Assembly (NCBI GenBank): GCA_002305255.1
Contig: DBQN01000039.1
Coordinates: 1 to 13,728, forward strand
DNA length: 13,728 nucleotides
Origin: Firmicutes bacterium UBA1393
GTDB lineage: Bacteria; Bacillota; DTU025
Direction: 5' to 3'
Shown piece by piece: positions 5,519 through 13,728 of this stretch. Below the pieces are notes generated by a model. That model was given only the letters and a program-made list of their open reading frames with translations. It was not told where the DNA came from and did not search any database. The first letter of the stretch is position 1; each line of letters starts with the position of its first letter. The translations under genes and the position numbers were made by a program.

Positions 5519-6763
5519 ATGAGCAATCTGATTGTTCTGGCAGTATCAGCCGCATTGCTGGTGGCCGGGCTCGTCGAGAACGCGCTTCACCAGAGGCGGA
5601 TCAGATCGATACCGATTCGGGTGAACGTCAACGGCACGCGGGGCAAGTCTACGGTTACTAGACTGATTGCCGCAGGGCTCAGGGCAGGCGGCCTTCGCAC
5701 GTTCGCGAAGACAACAGGCACGACGCCCAGGCTCATTCTGCCTGACGGAAGTGAAGAACCCATCAGGCGACGAGGGAGGGCCCGCATATCTGAGCAGTTG
5801 TGGGTTGCGAGACAGGCCTGCCGTGGGCAAGCCGAGGCCCTCGTAGTCGAGTGCATGGCGCTGGAACCCGAGACTCAGATCGTCTACGAGCACCAGCTCG
5901 TCAAGTCGACGATAGGGGTGATAACCAACATCAGGCGCGATCACCTCGATGTGATGGGGCCGGAGCTTGACGATGTGGCGGCCACCCTGGCCCTCACCGT
6001 GCCGAGTAACGGGCACCTGGTGACAGTCGACGGTGAGTTCACAGACTTGCTGGCAGCCGAGTGCGAACGGCGCGGCAGCGTGCTCCAGCTGGCCGACGCC
6101 TCATCGGTGAGCCATGATGAGCTTGCACGTTTCGCTTACACTTCGTTCCCTGAGAACGTGGCCATAGCACTCAAAGTGTGTGAACTGGTGGGTGTGGATC
6201 GAGCCACCGCCCTCGCTGGAATGGTCGAGGCGGCACCCGACCCCGGAGTCAGCCCGGTGGTGGATATTGTGATTGATGGCCGGCCGCTCCGGGTGGTGAA
6301 TGCGTTCGCTGCTAACGACGTCGAGTCGACTTTGAAGATGTGGGACGACTTCGTAGTCCCTTGTCGGCAGCAGTATGATGCCACGTTTGTGCTGGTCAAC
6401 AACAGAGGGGACAGGCCTCAGAGAGTCGAGGAGATGTCCACCATGGCTGCACGTCTGGGGGCAGATGCCATCTTCTACGTGGGTGACTTGCAGTCGCTGG
6501 CCATTAGGCTGACGCCGCAGGCGTCAGGCGCGGCGGCGGGTGCCAACGGCGCGGCGGCGGGTGCCAGCGGAGCGCCAATCGCGACCGGAGCCTCGCGCGT
6601 GACCGCCATCAGCCAGAGGCAGCCTGTGGCGATACTCGGCCGGGTGGCGTCGGCGTTGCCTGCAGGTGGTTCGGCTCTGCTGTTCCTTGCGGGCAACACC
6701 AAGGGTGCGGGCAGCGCACTCACTGAGTTCATACTGGGCCAGGCAGGAGCTGTGAAACCATGA
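5519..6763 (+). CDS. pgsB: Poly-gamma-glutamate synthase, ATP-dependent ligase subunit PgsB/CapB
   Basis: A 414-aa amide ligase that extends poly-gamma-glutamate at the inner face of the cytoplasmic membrane using ATP, in complex with PgsC. An N-terminal membrane helix (residues 3-20) is followed by RVNVNGTRGKSTVTR with the P-loop GTRGKST (39-45), the strongest family signature. Mur-ligase-like motifs follow: VVECMALEPE (109-118) and TNIRRDHLDVMG (136-147). A GNTKGAG motif lies near the C-terminus. The start at 5519 follows GGAAGGAGG by 5 bases and places the membrane helix at the N-terminus. Compared with Bacillus PgsB (about 390 aa) it is slightly longer, owing to an Ala/Gly-rich insertion around residues 335-365 that includes a 21-bp tandem duplication. 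It overlaps pgsC by 4 bases (ATGA), indicating coupled translation. Confidence 0.95.
   Translation: MSNLIVLAVSAALLVAGLVENALHQRRIRSIPIRVNVNGTRGKSTVTRLIAAGLRAGGLRTFAKTTGTTPRLILPDGSEEPIRRRGRARISEQLWVARQACRGQAEALVVECMALEPETQIVYEHQLVKSTIGVITNIRRDHLDVMGPELDDVAATLALTVPSNGHLVTVDGEFTDLLAAECERRGSVLQLADASSVSHDELARFAYTSFPENVAIALKVCELVGVDRATALAGMVEAAPDPGVSPVVDIVIDGRPLRVVNAFAANDVESTLKMWDDFVVPCRQQYDATFVLVNNRGDRPQRVEEMSTMAARLGADAIFYVGDLQSLAIRLTPQASGAAAGANGAAAGASGAPIATGASRVTAISQRQPVAILGRVASALPAGGSALLFLAGNTKGAGSALTEFILGQAGAVKP
6527..6568 (+). repeat. 21-bp tandem duplication inside pgsB
   Basis: Two adjacent 21-base units (6527-6547 and 6548-6568) differ at a single base, encoding GAAAGAN then GAAAGAS. The unit is in frame, so the duplication adds seven residues without disrupting the gene. 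Confidence 0.85.
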
Positions 6764-7188
6764 TCAACGTGTCCGTTACGATAGGCATCATTCTGAGTTT
6801 TCTTGTATCAGAGCTAGGCGGCCTGCTCTCGGGGGGCCTGATCGGTCCGGGGTATCTCGCCCTCTACATGGACCAGCCCATGCGCGTTGCCGCGACGTTG
6901 GCCGTGGCGGGAATCACCTACGTGCTGGTGAGGCTCATATCGCTGCGAGTGATACTCTTCGGCAGACGCCGGTTCATGGCCATGGTCCTCGGCGGTCTCG
7001 TTGTGGGATGGGCATTGAGCAGGGCAGTCTCGCTGGCTCCACAGCTCGGGCAGGGCTTTGGGGTCGTGGGGCACATCGTGCCCGGTCTTATTGCTAACGA
7101 TGCCTACAAGCAGGGGTTTGTGCGGACTGCGTTGGCGACGCTGGCAGTGGCCGGCGTGGTCAGGCTCGCGCTGATCCTTATCTTCTAG
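6760..7188 (+). CDS. pgsC: Poly-gamma-glutamate synthase membrane subunit PgsC/CapC
   Basis: A 142-aa integral membrane protein, close to the usual length of about 150 aa, with four or five helices. The N-terminal half contains the family-typical LVSELGGLLSGGLIGPGYLAL segment, with the conserved glutamate, the G-G-L-I-x-PGY stretch and the MDQP turn just after it. A second conserved-looking region, GHIVPGLIANDAYKQGFVRT, sits near residues 106-125. PgsC partners with PgsB in the membrane polymerase; both are required for ligase activity in characterised systems. The ATG overlaps the pgsB stop (ATGA), with CAGGAG 10 bases upstream. pgsW follows after 8 bases, so the three genes form one translation-coupled unit. 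Confidence 0.93.
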   Translation: MINVSVTIGIILSFLVSELGGLLSGGLIGPGYLALYMDQPMRVAATLAVAGITYVLVRLISLRVILFGRRRFMAMVLGGLVVGWALSRAVSLAPQLGQGFGVVGHIVPGLIANDAYKQGFVRTALATLAVAGVVRLALILIF

Positions 7189-7196
7189 ACGGCGAG

Positions 7197-8372
7197 ATGG
7201 GCAACATGAGAAGCATCATCGGTAACGTGAGATATGTGGGCAGAGCCGGCAACAGGGGCATGCACAGCCTGCTCCGGGCGGCGTTGGCTTCCGCTGTGGT
7301 CGCGCTGACGCTCTGGCTAACCTTCTCCACGAGCTATATGGCGAAGCACGAGAGCTACGACGTGATGGTCGCGGCGGCTGAGAAGATGATTGAAGCGACG
7401 GCGGCTGTGAAGGCACACAGGCTGGCGCTGGGGATAAGGGTGAGCCCTGACGATGTCAACGCCACGGGGCTGATAGGTGAAGAGCTGACTGACATCACCA
7501 CAACGCCGGGCAACCTGACATCGAAACGGACGGCCACCAATCCGGACTTTGCCGCGCTCACCGTGAAGTACTTCCACGAGCTTGGCATCACGAATGGCGA
7601 CAAGGTGGCCGTGGGGGCGAGTGGGTCGTTCCCAGGGATTGTCCTCGCTGTGCTCTCGGCATGCTGGACGACAGGCGTCGAGCCGGTGGTCATCCCGTCT
7701 ATCGGGGCGTCGGAGTATGGCGCGAATGTGCCGGGCGTCACATCGGTGGAGATGATCGATGCGCTGAGGGCCGCAGGCGTGTTCGACTACGTTCCTGCGA
7801 TGATCTCCCTGGGCGGGCCGGAGGACTCGGGCGAGGCCGGGATCCTCACTGACGGTCGACCCGTCATTCTCGACATCGCGCAGCGCTCCGGCCATCCTCT
7901 GCTTCTCCCTGCCGACACTGTTGAGAGCATACGCAGGCGGCTGGCCGTCTACGAGGCGGCGGGCGACATGAAGGCGTTCATAAATGTGGGAGGCGCAGAG
8001 CCCAACTACGGTTCGACATTGGCTTCGCTGGAGTTTCCCAACGGCCTTGTGACGAAACCACCTGTCAAGATCGACACGCCCGACATGGGGCTTGTGTACG
8101 AGTTCATAAACAGGGGCATCCCGGTGCTACATTTCCTTGATATCAAGGGACTGGCCACGAAGAGCGGAATACCCATCGACCCGGTGCCGCTGCCGCAGCC
8201 AGGCACCAGCCTGGTGTACTATGAGAGAAGGTACCAGAAGGCGTATGCTGCGGCAGGCCTTGTGCTTGCCCTGGGCGTGTTGCTGGTACCCCTCGGCCCG
8301 CTCGGGCTCGGGCGGGAGCAGCGACAGGGACAGGGACGGGTACGGGGACGGGGACGGGAACGGCGCCGGTAG
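7197..8372 (+). CDS. pgsW: Poly-gamma-glutamate system protein PgsW
   Basis: A 391-aa protein matching the poly-gamma-glutamate system protein (PgsW) found next to pgsB-pgsC in systems lacking a typical pgsA; its biochemical role is undefined. One membrane helix lies at residues 25-46 and another at about 349-370, flanking a large extracytoplasmic domain. Conserved-looking motifs include VAVGASGSFPG (137-147), SIGASEYGANVPG (168-180) and FINVGGAEPNYG (261-272). After the second helix the protein ends in an unusual basic tail (372-391) of Q, G and R encoded by a hexanucleotide repeat; this is probably cytoplasmic. The start is uncertain: ATG 7197 has only a weak ribosome binding site, and ATG 7206 is possible. 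No terminator is visible after the stop, so read-through into the efflux operon is possible. Confidence 0.85.
   Translation: MGNMRSIIGNVRYVGRAGNRGMHSLLRAALASAVVALTLWLTFSTSYMAKHESYDVMVAAAEKMIEATAAVKAHRLALGIRVSPDDVNATGLIGEELTDITTTPGNLTSKRTATNPDFAALTVKYFHELGITNGDKVAVGASGSFPGIVLAVLSACWTTGVEPVVIPSIGASEYGANVPGVTSVEMIDALRAAGVFDYVPAMISLGGPEDSGEAGILTDGRPVILDIAQRSGHPLLLPADTVESIRRRLAVYEAAGDMKAFINVGGAEPNYGSTLASLEFPNGLVTKPPVKIDTPDMGLVYEFINRGIPVLHFLDIKGLATKSGIPIDPVPLPQPGTSLVYYERRYQKAYAAAGLVLALGVLLVPLGPLGLGREQRQGQGRVRGRGRERRR
8323..8364 (+). repeat. Hexanucleotide tandem repeat at the 3' end of pgsW
   Basis: Seven consecutive 6-base units of the form GAC(A/G)GG, with two variant first bases (TACGGG, AACGGC), run from 8323 to 8364. 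In the pgsW frame they encode alternating Gln/Arg-Gly pairs in the C-terminal tail. Because the unit is a multiple of three, changes in copy number would keep the frame. Confidence 0.8.
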
Positions 8373-8421
8373 CGCGGCGGGCGAGCGCAACAGTCAAATC
8401 TGTCAGGTCACGTTCACACAA

Positions 8422-8449
8422 TTGACACAGACCTCCGTTAGTCTCTACT
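8422..8449 (+). promoter_or_regulatory. Candidate promoter for the efflux operon
   Basis: A perfect -35 hexamer TTGACA (8422-8427) is followed after 16 bases by TCTACT (8444-8449, four of six matches to TATAAT). Transcription would start near 8456, about 23 bases before the ATG. The upstream arm of an 11-bp inverted repeat lies in the spacer, where a bound repressor would block polymerase. Confidence 0.45.
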
Positions 8450-8472
8450 CAGACAGGGACGAACGGAGGTCT
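8429..8472 (+). promoter_or_regulatory. 11-bp inverted repeat including the Shine-Dalgarno of the membrane-fusion gene
   Basis: AGACCTCCGTT (8429-8439) is a perfect reverse complement of AACGGAGGTCT (8462-8472), separated by 22 bases that contain a smaller GTCT / AGAC pair (8441-8444 and 8451-8454). The right arm contains the GGAGG ribosome binding site (8465-8469) of the gene starting at 8479. In RNA transcribed from upstream, the stem would hide that site. As DNA, the arms are centred 33 bases apart, about three helical turns, and could be a repressor operator. Confidence 0.7.
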
Positions 8473-8478
8473 TCTTCT

Positions 8479-9663
8479 ATGAAGCGCACGCGGTTACTCA
8501 TCGCTCTACTTGTGCTGGCGGCGGCGGCGACCGGCGCCTGGCTGTACTGGCGTTCAAGGCCCACATCGAACTCGGCCACGCAGGTGGACCCCTACATACC
8601 CATCCAGGTTCGCAGGGGTGAGCTCTCCACCGACATATACGCCACAGGCAATGTACAGGCACTTCGCACCGTCAATGTCTACTCCGGCAAAACCGGCGTC
8701 GTGGCGGAGTTGTTTGTGAGCTCCGGCGACGAGGTGCAGGAAGGTGACGTGCTGTTCAGCCTTGAGCGCGACGAGGACGGTGTGCTCCAGGCAGAAGCCG
8801 AGGTGCGTCAGAGGCGCGACGCGCTGACCAACGCCAAGGAGAAGTTATCGAAGATCCAGTCGCTCTACAACGCGGCAGCGGCTACGGCCTCTGAACTCAG
8901 GGAGGCTAAGGCGGCCGTGACCGATGCCGACGAGGCGCTGCGGTCATCGCAGCTCAAGCTCGACAAGCTCGTGACTAAGAACGCCGACAGTGTGGTGAGG
9001 GCAACAGCATCCGGCGTCGTGAGCACGCTGAATGCTGTCAGGGGGCAGTCGATTACATCGGGCAGCGTCGCGGCGGTGATCACGGTGCTCTCCGACGCTG
9101 TGGTGAGGGTTTCGGTGGATGAGTACGATGTCGGCACAGTGCAGGTGGGGCAGCCTGCTGAGATCACCTTCGACGCTTTGGACACGAGGGTATACTCTGG
9201 CTCGGTGTCGTTCGTGAGCAAGATCGGCCGTACCCAGTCGGGAGTAGTGGTTTACGATGTCGACATCAGCATCGACAATCCTGACGCCAGTGTGAGACCG
9301 GGCATGAGCGCCGAGGCCAACATCGTGGTGAAGCGTGTTCAGAACGCCCTCATCGTGCCGTTGGGCGCACTCGAGATGACGCGAGGCCGCAGCATGGCGA
9401 GGATCTACAAGTCCGACGGCAGCGTTGAGATGCGGGAAGTCACTGTGGGGCTGGTGGCCGAAGCAGGTGTCGAGATCATAGACGGACTCACCATCAACGA
9501 CATGGTGGCAGTGGCGAACCCAAGGGCAGGCAGTGCGCAGAACTCCAGATTCGGTGCGGGTCAGGGCGGTTCTAACAGACAGAACTCGATGCCGGCAGTG
9601 ATGCCCGGCGGCGCCATGCCAGGAGCGCCAGTCGGGATCACAGGCGGGTTCCAGCGCAGATAG
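8479..9663 (+). CDS. Periplasmic adaptor / membrane-fusion protein (HlyD/MacA-like)
   Basis: A 394-aa protein that would link an inner-membrane MacB-type ABC transporter to a TolC-type channel. It has an N-terminal membrane anchor (residues 5-24) and then the paired half-motifs of a barrel-sandwich (lipoyl-like) domain: GNVQALRTVNVYSGKTGVV with SSGDEVQEGDVLFSL (57-95), and RATASGVVSTLNAVRGQSI (174-192). Between them is a coiled-coil hairpin (about 102-165). Beta-barrel and membrane-proximal domains follow, including VRPGMSAEANIVV (272-284). The C-terminus (about 350-394) is a low-complexity tail rich in G, M, P, N and Q. The start at 8479 follows GGAGG (8465-8469) by 9 bases and places the anchor at the N-terminus. 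The frame is open much further upstream inside pgsW but there overlaps it without support. The TAG merges with the ribosome binding site of the ATPase gene. Confidence 0.9.
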   Translation: MKRTRLLIALLVLAAAATGAWLYWRSRPTSNSATQVDPYIPIQVRRGELSTDIYATGNVQALRTVNVYSGKTGVVAELFVSSGDEVQEGDVLFSLERDEDGVLQAEAEVRQRRDALTNAKEKLSKIQSLYNAAAATASELREAKAAVTDADEALRSSQLKLDKLVTKNADSVVRATASGVVSTLNAVRGQSITSGSVAAVITVLSDAVVRVSVDEYDVGTVQVGQPAEITFDALDTRVYSGSVSFVSKIGRTQSGVVVYDVDISIDNPDASVRPGMSAEANIVVKRVQNALIVPLGALEMTRGRSMARIYKSDGSVEMREVTVGLVAEAGVEIIDGLTINDMVAVANPRAGSAQNSRFGAGQGGSNRQNSMPAVMPGGAMPGAPVGITGGFQRR

Positions 9664-9674
9664 GAGTGTCAGCG

Positions 9675-10438
<764 letters not shown>

Positions 10439-10439
<1 letters not shown>

Positions 10440-11614
10440 TGCGTGCATCCGACAACCTCAAGCTGGCGTTGGGCGGCATAACAAGCAATCCGTTCAGATC
10501 GATCCTCACTGCGCTGGGGGTCATCATCGGAGTATCGGCGGTAATCATCACGGTATCCATAGGCACAGGCGCGCGGCGACAGACGCAGTCTCAAATACAG
10601 GCGCTCGGGACGAACCTCATTACCATTAGCAGTGGATACCGTGCGCAGCGGTCTCGCATAAACAGCGACTTACTGCCAGTTATCGCACAGATCCCCACTG
10701 TCAAGCACGTTGTACCCCAGGTGCAGAGCCAGGGCACTGCGTCCTACGGCTCAGAGGGAATGTCGACATCGATCATGGGAACCACGGCCAACTATATGGA
10801 GGTAAGGAACCTCAAGATGGCCTACGGCGAATTCCTGTCGGACTCAGACATCGAGCTGAGCACCTGGAATTGCGTGCTCGGGGCTGACCTGGCGAAAGAG
10901 CTGTTCGGCGAGGGCGTCAACCCGGTGGGGGAGAAGGTGCGGCTGGATCGCGTGCGGTTCACTGTGGTGGGCGTCACGAAGGTTCAGGGAGACAGCTCCT
11001 CTGTGAGCCGAGACAACGTCATGTATGTTCCTTACACCACCATGCAGAAGCGCATCACGGGGAACGAGAACATAGGCACCATTGTGGCCCAGGCCGCCGA
11101 CGAGTCGGTGATGAGCCAGGCTTACGACCAGATCTACGCGACTCTGCTGATCCTCACTGGCGACGAGAACTCCTTCAGAGTATCAAACCAGGCCGACATG
11201 CTCGAAGTCGTGGAGAACGTGACCGGCACCATGACGGTGCTGCTATCGGGGATCGCGGCGGTGTCGCTGGTGGTGGGCGGCATAGGGATCATGAACATCA
11301 TGTTGGTGTCGGTGACAGAGAGGATCAGGGAAATCGGTATCCGCAAGGCCATAGGCGCGAAAGACGGCGAGGTGCTGCTCCAGTTCATGCTTGAGGCGGC
11401 GGCCATCAGTCTCACAGGTGGAGGGCTGGGCGTGGCCGCGGGCTTCGCCGGATCGGCCGTGGTCAGCAAGGTGTCAGGCTGGGCGACGGCAGTAGACATG
11501 CAGTCTGTGATACTCGGCTTCACGTTGTCGCTCATCGTCGGCGTGTTCTTCGGAGCCTACCCGGCCTACAGGGCAGCGAAACTAGATCCTATAGAGGGGT
11601 TGAGATACGAATGA
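10439..11614 (+). CDS. MacB-type ABC transporter permease
   Basis: A 391-aa permease with the four-helix topology of MacB-like mechanotransmission transporters. It has an N-terminal motif NPFRSILTALGVIIGVSAVI with the first helix (about 18-42), a large periplasmic domain (about 43-260), then three C-terminal helices. The first of these runs into VVGGIGIMNIMLVSVTERIREIGIRKAIGA, the family's most recognisable segment, here joining helix 2 to the coupling region. The C-terminus ends AAKLDPIEGLRYE, typical of FtsX-like domains. In this architecture the ATPase is a separate gene, unlike E. coli MacB, where the two are fused. Characterised relatives do not pump through the membrane but drive periplasmic substrates through TolC. 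The ATG overlaps the ATPase stop, and its own stop overlaps the next start (ATGA). Confidence 0.94.
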
Positions 11615-13014
11615 CGACTGCTGGAAGACTGGCGCGCGTCGCGGTCACCGTGGCAGCGGTAATCGCCTGTTCGGTGGCGGTTTCGGCGACCGCGTCAGCG
11701 GCTGCCGCTGAGACCGCGCCCGTGGCGGCGCCGGCGGCGATGGCCGCGGTGGCGGCTCCGGCCCAGGGGCGAGTGTGGACAGTGGACGCCTTCGTAGCGG
11801 CCGCAGTCGACACGTGGAGGAACGGGCTTGACGCGAAGGTGCAGCTCGAGTCGGCTGACATATGGGATCAGCTGAGCAAGGAGTGGAAGGCGTCGAGTAT
11901 CACGGTGAGCGGGAGCGTCGGCACGACGGCAGATCCAGGTGGTGAGGGAACCGCCGGTGCCGGGTCCGCCGGTGCAACCGCGAAGGCTACGGTTAAGATC
12001 CCCTTGACTGAGCGCCTCACCCTTACCGGGAGCTATGATTTCACGCGGTCATCGGGGTCGGCGAAGGTGACCTACTCCGTGCCCAGGGTGTGGAATATGG
12101 GCGGCGCGGGTAACGCGGGCGGCCAGAGACTAACCGATGCTGAACTGGCGCGGCTGGACTATGCGGCCTCGGAGGCGTCGATTGTGCTGGCTGCACAGAA
12201 GGCTTACATCGGTGCTCTCAAGGCGGTGAAGGCGACCGAGACCGCAAGGGAGGAGCATCGCCTGGCCGCCAAGGCGCTGGAGATCGCGAAGAGGAGGGTG
12301 GACGCGGGGATCGCGGCTGAGGCCGAGGTGAAGCGAGCGTCGATGACATTGCTAGACTGCGAGATCGCTCTGGCCAAGGCGCAGAACTCCGAGAGATGGA
12401 CAAGGACGGAACTGGCGAAGATGGCGGGAGCGGATATGGAAGGGGCGTCTTTCGAGGACTTGCCAGAGTTCGAGCTCGACATCCCGGCACTGGAGGTCCT
12501 GGTGGAGGCAGCGCTGGCGAACAGCATGAGCATCGTGCGCGCCAGAGAAGACGTGAAGTCGGCAGAGGAGAACCTCCGTGAGGCGCGGAGCCTCATGCCT
12601 TCGGTGTCGCTTCAGGCGCAGGCCGCGACGGGAAGCGGCATCTCGGCAGGCGTGTCGGCCAGCTGGAGCCTGGCGGCGTCACGCCCTCTGGATGTCAGGA
12701 AGGCTGAAATGGCACTTGAGCAGAAGCAGAAGGCACTCGAGGACAAGTGCGAGTCGCTCACCACGGAAGTACGCAAGAGCCTCGAACAGCTCACCATGGA
12801 TATCTGGTCGGCGGCGAAGTGGAAGGCGCAGCTGGAGGATGCACAGGAGACATACGACGATGCGATGAGGGCTTACGAAGAAGGCGAACTGCTCATGGTG
12901 GATATGGAGAGGGCCCAGCTCAACTTGAAGACAGCACGTGACAACTACATGTCGAACTGGGGCGGCGTATGGCAGTCCTGGTATACCCTGATGAACACTT
13001 GCGGGCTGCAATGA
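11611..13014 (+). CDS. TolC-family outer-membrane efflux protein
   Basis: A 467-aa TolC-like protein with a signal peptide (residues 1-32, ending ATASAAAA) and an Ala/Pro-rich linker. It shows the two-repeat layout of the family: coiled-coil helices, then candidate barrel strands. In the first repeat, alternating strand-like residues (SITVSGSVGT ... TLTGSYDFTRSSGSAKVTYSV) lie at about 95-155. In the second, SLMPSVSLQAQAATGSGISAG is at about 328-348. Long heptad-like helices fill the rest, for example AREEHRLAAKALEIAKRRVDAGIAAEAEVKRA and the C-terminal EGELLMVDMERAQLNLKTA segment. TolC proteins form the trimeric exit duct for MacAB-type pumps, matching the genes just upstream. It starts by overlapping the permease stop, with GAGGGG 11 bases upstream. 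Its presence supports a diderm envelope. Confidence 0.85.
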   Translation: MTTAGRLARVAVTVAAVIACSVAVSATASAAAAETAPVAAPAAMAAVAAPAQGRVWTVDAFVAAAVDTWRNGLDAKVQLESADIWDQLSKEWKASSITVSGSVGTTADPGGEGTAGAGSAGATAKATVKIPLTERLTLTGSYDFTRSSGSAKVTYSVPRVWNMGGAGNAGGQRLTDAELARLDYAASEASIVLAAQKAYIGALKAVKATETAREEHRLAAKALEIAKRRVDAGIAAEAEVKRASMTLLDCEIALAKAQNSERWTRTELAKMAGADMEGASFEDLPEFELDIPALEVLVEAALANSMSIVRAREDVKSAEENLREARSLMPSVSLQAQAATGSGISAGVSASWSLAASRPLDVRKAEMALEQKQKALEDKCESLTTEVRKSLEQLTMDIWSAAKWKAQLEDAQETYDDAMRAYEEGELLMVDMERAQLNLKTARDNYMSNWGGVWQSWYTLMNTCGLQ

Positions 13015-13042
13015 GCAGCGAAACGATGTGGAGGTTAAGCAG

Positions 13043-13728
13043 ATGAGACTGACATTCACGAACAAGACAGCATCCCTCATACTGGCCATGGCTCTTGCGA
13101 TTGTCGCCGCGTTCGGCGGTGGAGGCGCCCTGGCGGCCGAGACCGACGGCGTGCTGGAGATCAGCCTTCAGGACTACATAACGGCATACGTGGCCAATGC
13201 CGACGATGTAGCGACTGCACAGGAGAGCGCCGACGATGCGGTCACGGCGTGGAAGAGGGCTGTTGAGGAGAAGCAGGCAAGGCTCACAGTGGAGGAACTG
13301 AAGAACACAGCTGACGTCCGCCAGATGGCGTTGAGGGAGACCACGAACAACGCGGTGATCAGCGCGGTGCAGGCGTACGCAAGCCTTGGGCAGAGCGAGC
13401 GTGACCTCGATGCCAAGCGGGTGGCGCTGACAGTGGCCAACGAGAAGCTCCGCGTTGCGAGACTGCGCTACAGCGCCGGCCTGGTCACTGAGGATTCGGT
13501 GATGCAACAGGAGAGTTCGAGCATTTCGGCGCAGGACGCCCTCGTGAAGGCGGAGAATAGCTTCAAACAGGCGAGACAGAGCTTCTGCGAGAAGATAGGC
13601 GTGCCGGTGGCTGACAAGATCGTGCTCACGACCGATGTGAGCGGGCTTTACACAGGTATCGGCGATTATGATAGAGAGGCAACGTTGGAGGCTGCGCGGA
13701 AGGCCAGTTCGAACTACTTCTCGGCGGC
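13043..13728 (+). CDS. Second TolC-like protein (partial, runs off the right edge)
   Basis: At least 228 codons, open to the window edge. A signal peptide (residues 1-31; MRLTFTNK, a hydrophobic core, GGALAA-E) is followed by sequence resembling the first repeat of a TolC-family protein: LEISLQDYITAYVANADDVATAQ (first helix), a long helix from about residue 60, and VANEKLRVARLRYSAGLVTEDSVMQQE, the classic TolC pattern in which RY-x-AGL precedes the helix return. Unlike the preceding gene, I see almost no strand-like segment between the first two helices where TolC normally forms its first barrel hairpin. The start at 13043 follows GGAGG (13030-13034) by 8 bases and lies 28 bases after the previous stop, so it belongs to the same operon. 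Only half of a typical protein is visible. Confidence 0.75.
   Translation, partial: MRLTFTNKTASLILAMALAIVAAFGGGGALAAETDGVLEISLQDYITAYVANADDVATAQESADDAVTAWKRAVEEKQARLTVEELKNTADVRQMALRETTNNAVISAVQAYASLGQSERDLDAKRVALTVANEKLRVARLRYSAGLVTEDSVMQQESSSISAQDALVKAENSFKQARQSFCEKIGVPVADKIVLTTDVSGLYTGIGDYDREATLEAARKASSNYFSA

Noticed and set aside
8364..8379. CGCCG / CGGCG pair at the end of pgsW as a terminator
   Set aside because: The stem is short and no T run follows. This level of pairing is expected by chance in such GC-rich DNA.
8137..8478. Upstream extension of the membrane-fusion gene into pgsW
   Set aside because: It overlaps pgsW in another frame. The ribosome binding site and membrane anchor place the start at 8479.

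Overview
The window is GC-rich DNA with tightly packed genes, strong AGGAGG-type ribosome binding sites and many 1-4 nt gene overlaps. Gene content (DUF554 protein, stand-alone pyruvate-kinase-C-domain protein, PgsB/PgsC/PgsW, DUF6305) suggests a GC-rich Bacillota lineage. The two TolC-family genes and MacAB-type efflux genes point to a diderm or diderm-derived member. Synergistota or a relative is an alternative. The assignment is inference from gene content only.

Layout: (1) 1-493 has no well-supported gene, only a possible 3' end of an upstream ORF (3-230). (2) 494-1752 (+) holds a DUF554 membrane protein and a pyruvate kinase alpha/beta-like protein, ending at a strong hairpin (1795-1824) that separates convergent transcripts. 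(3) 5241-1907 (-) is a four-gene operon: secreted DUF6305 protein, ion-transporter-superfamily (DctM-like) permease, a 57-aa two-helix membrane protein (3078-3251) and a membrane-anchored M14/AstE-like zinc hydrolase. A good sigma-A-type promoter lies at 5324-5352. (4) 5519-8372 (+) is the poly-gamma-glutamate synthesis operon pgsB-pgsC-pgsW; no pgsA/capA is visible. (5) 8479-13728 (+) is an efflux operon: membrane-fusion protein, MacB-type ATPase, MacB-type permease, a TolC-family protein and a second TolC-like protein cut by the right edge. An 11-bp perfect inverted repeat upstream pairs exactly with the Shine-Dalgarno of the first efflux gene.

Reading together: the centre makes poly-gamma-glutamate at the inner membrane. 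The divergent operon looks like a binding/transport/hydrolysis set that could recover or trim gamma-glutamyl material. The downstream tripartite pump could be part of polymer or small-molecule export across the envelope. These links rest on gene neighbourhood. The divergent DUF6305-permease-57aa-hydrolase operon beside pgsBCW is the best candidate for an undescribed system here.

Several start sites are placed inside longer open frames on the basis of ribosome binding sites: 1198, 4575, 5241, 5519, 8479 and 9675.
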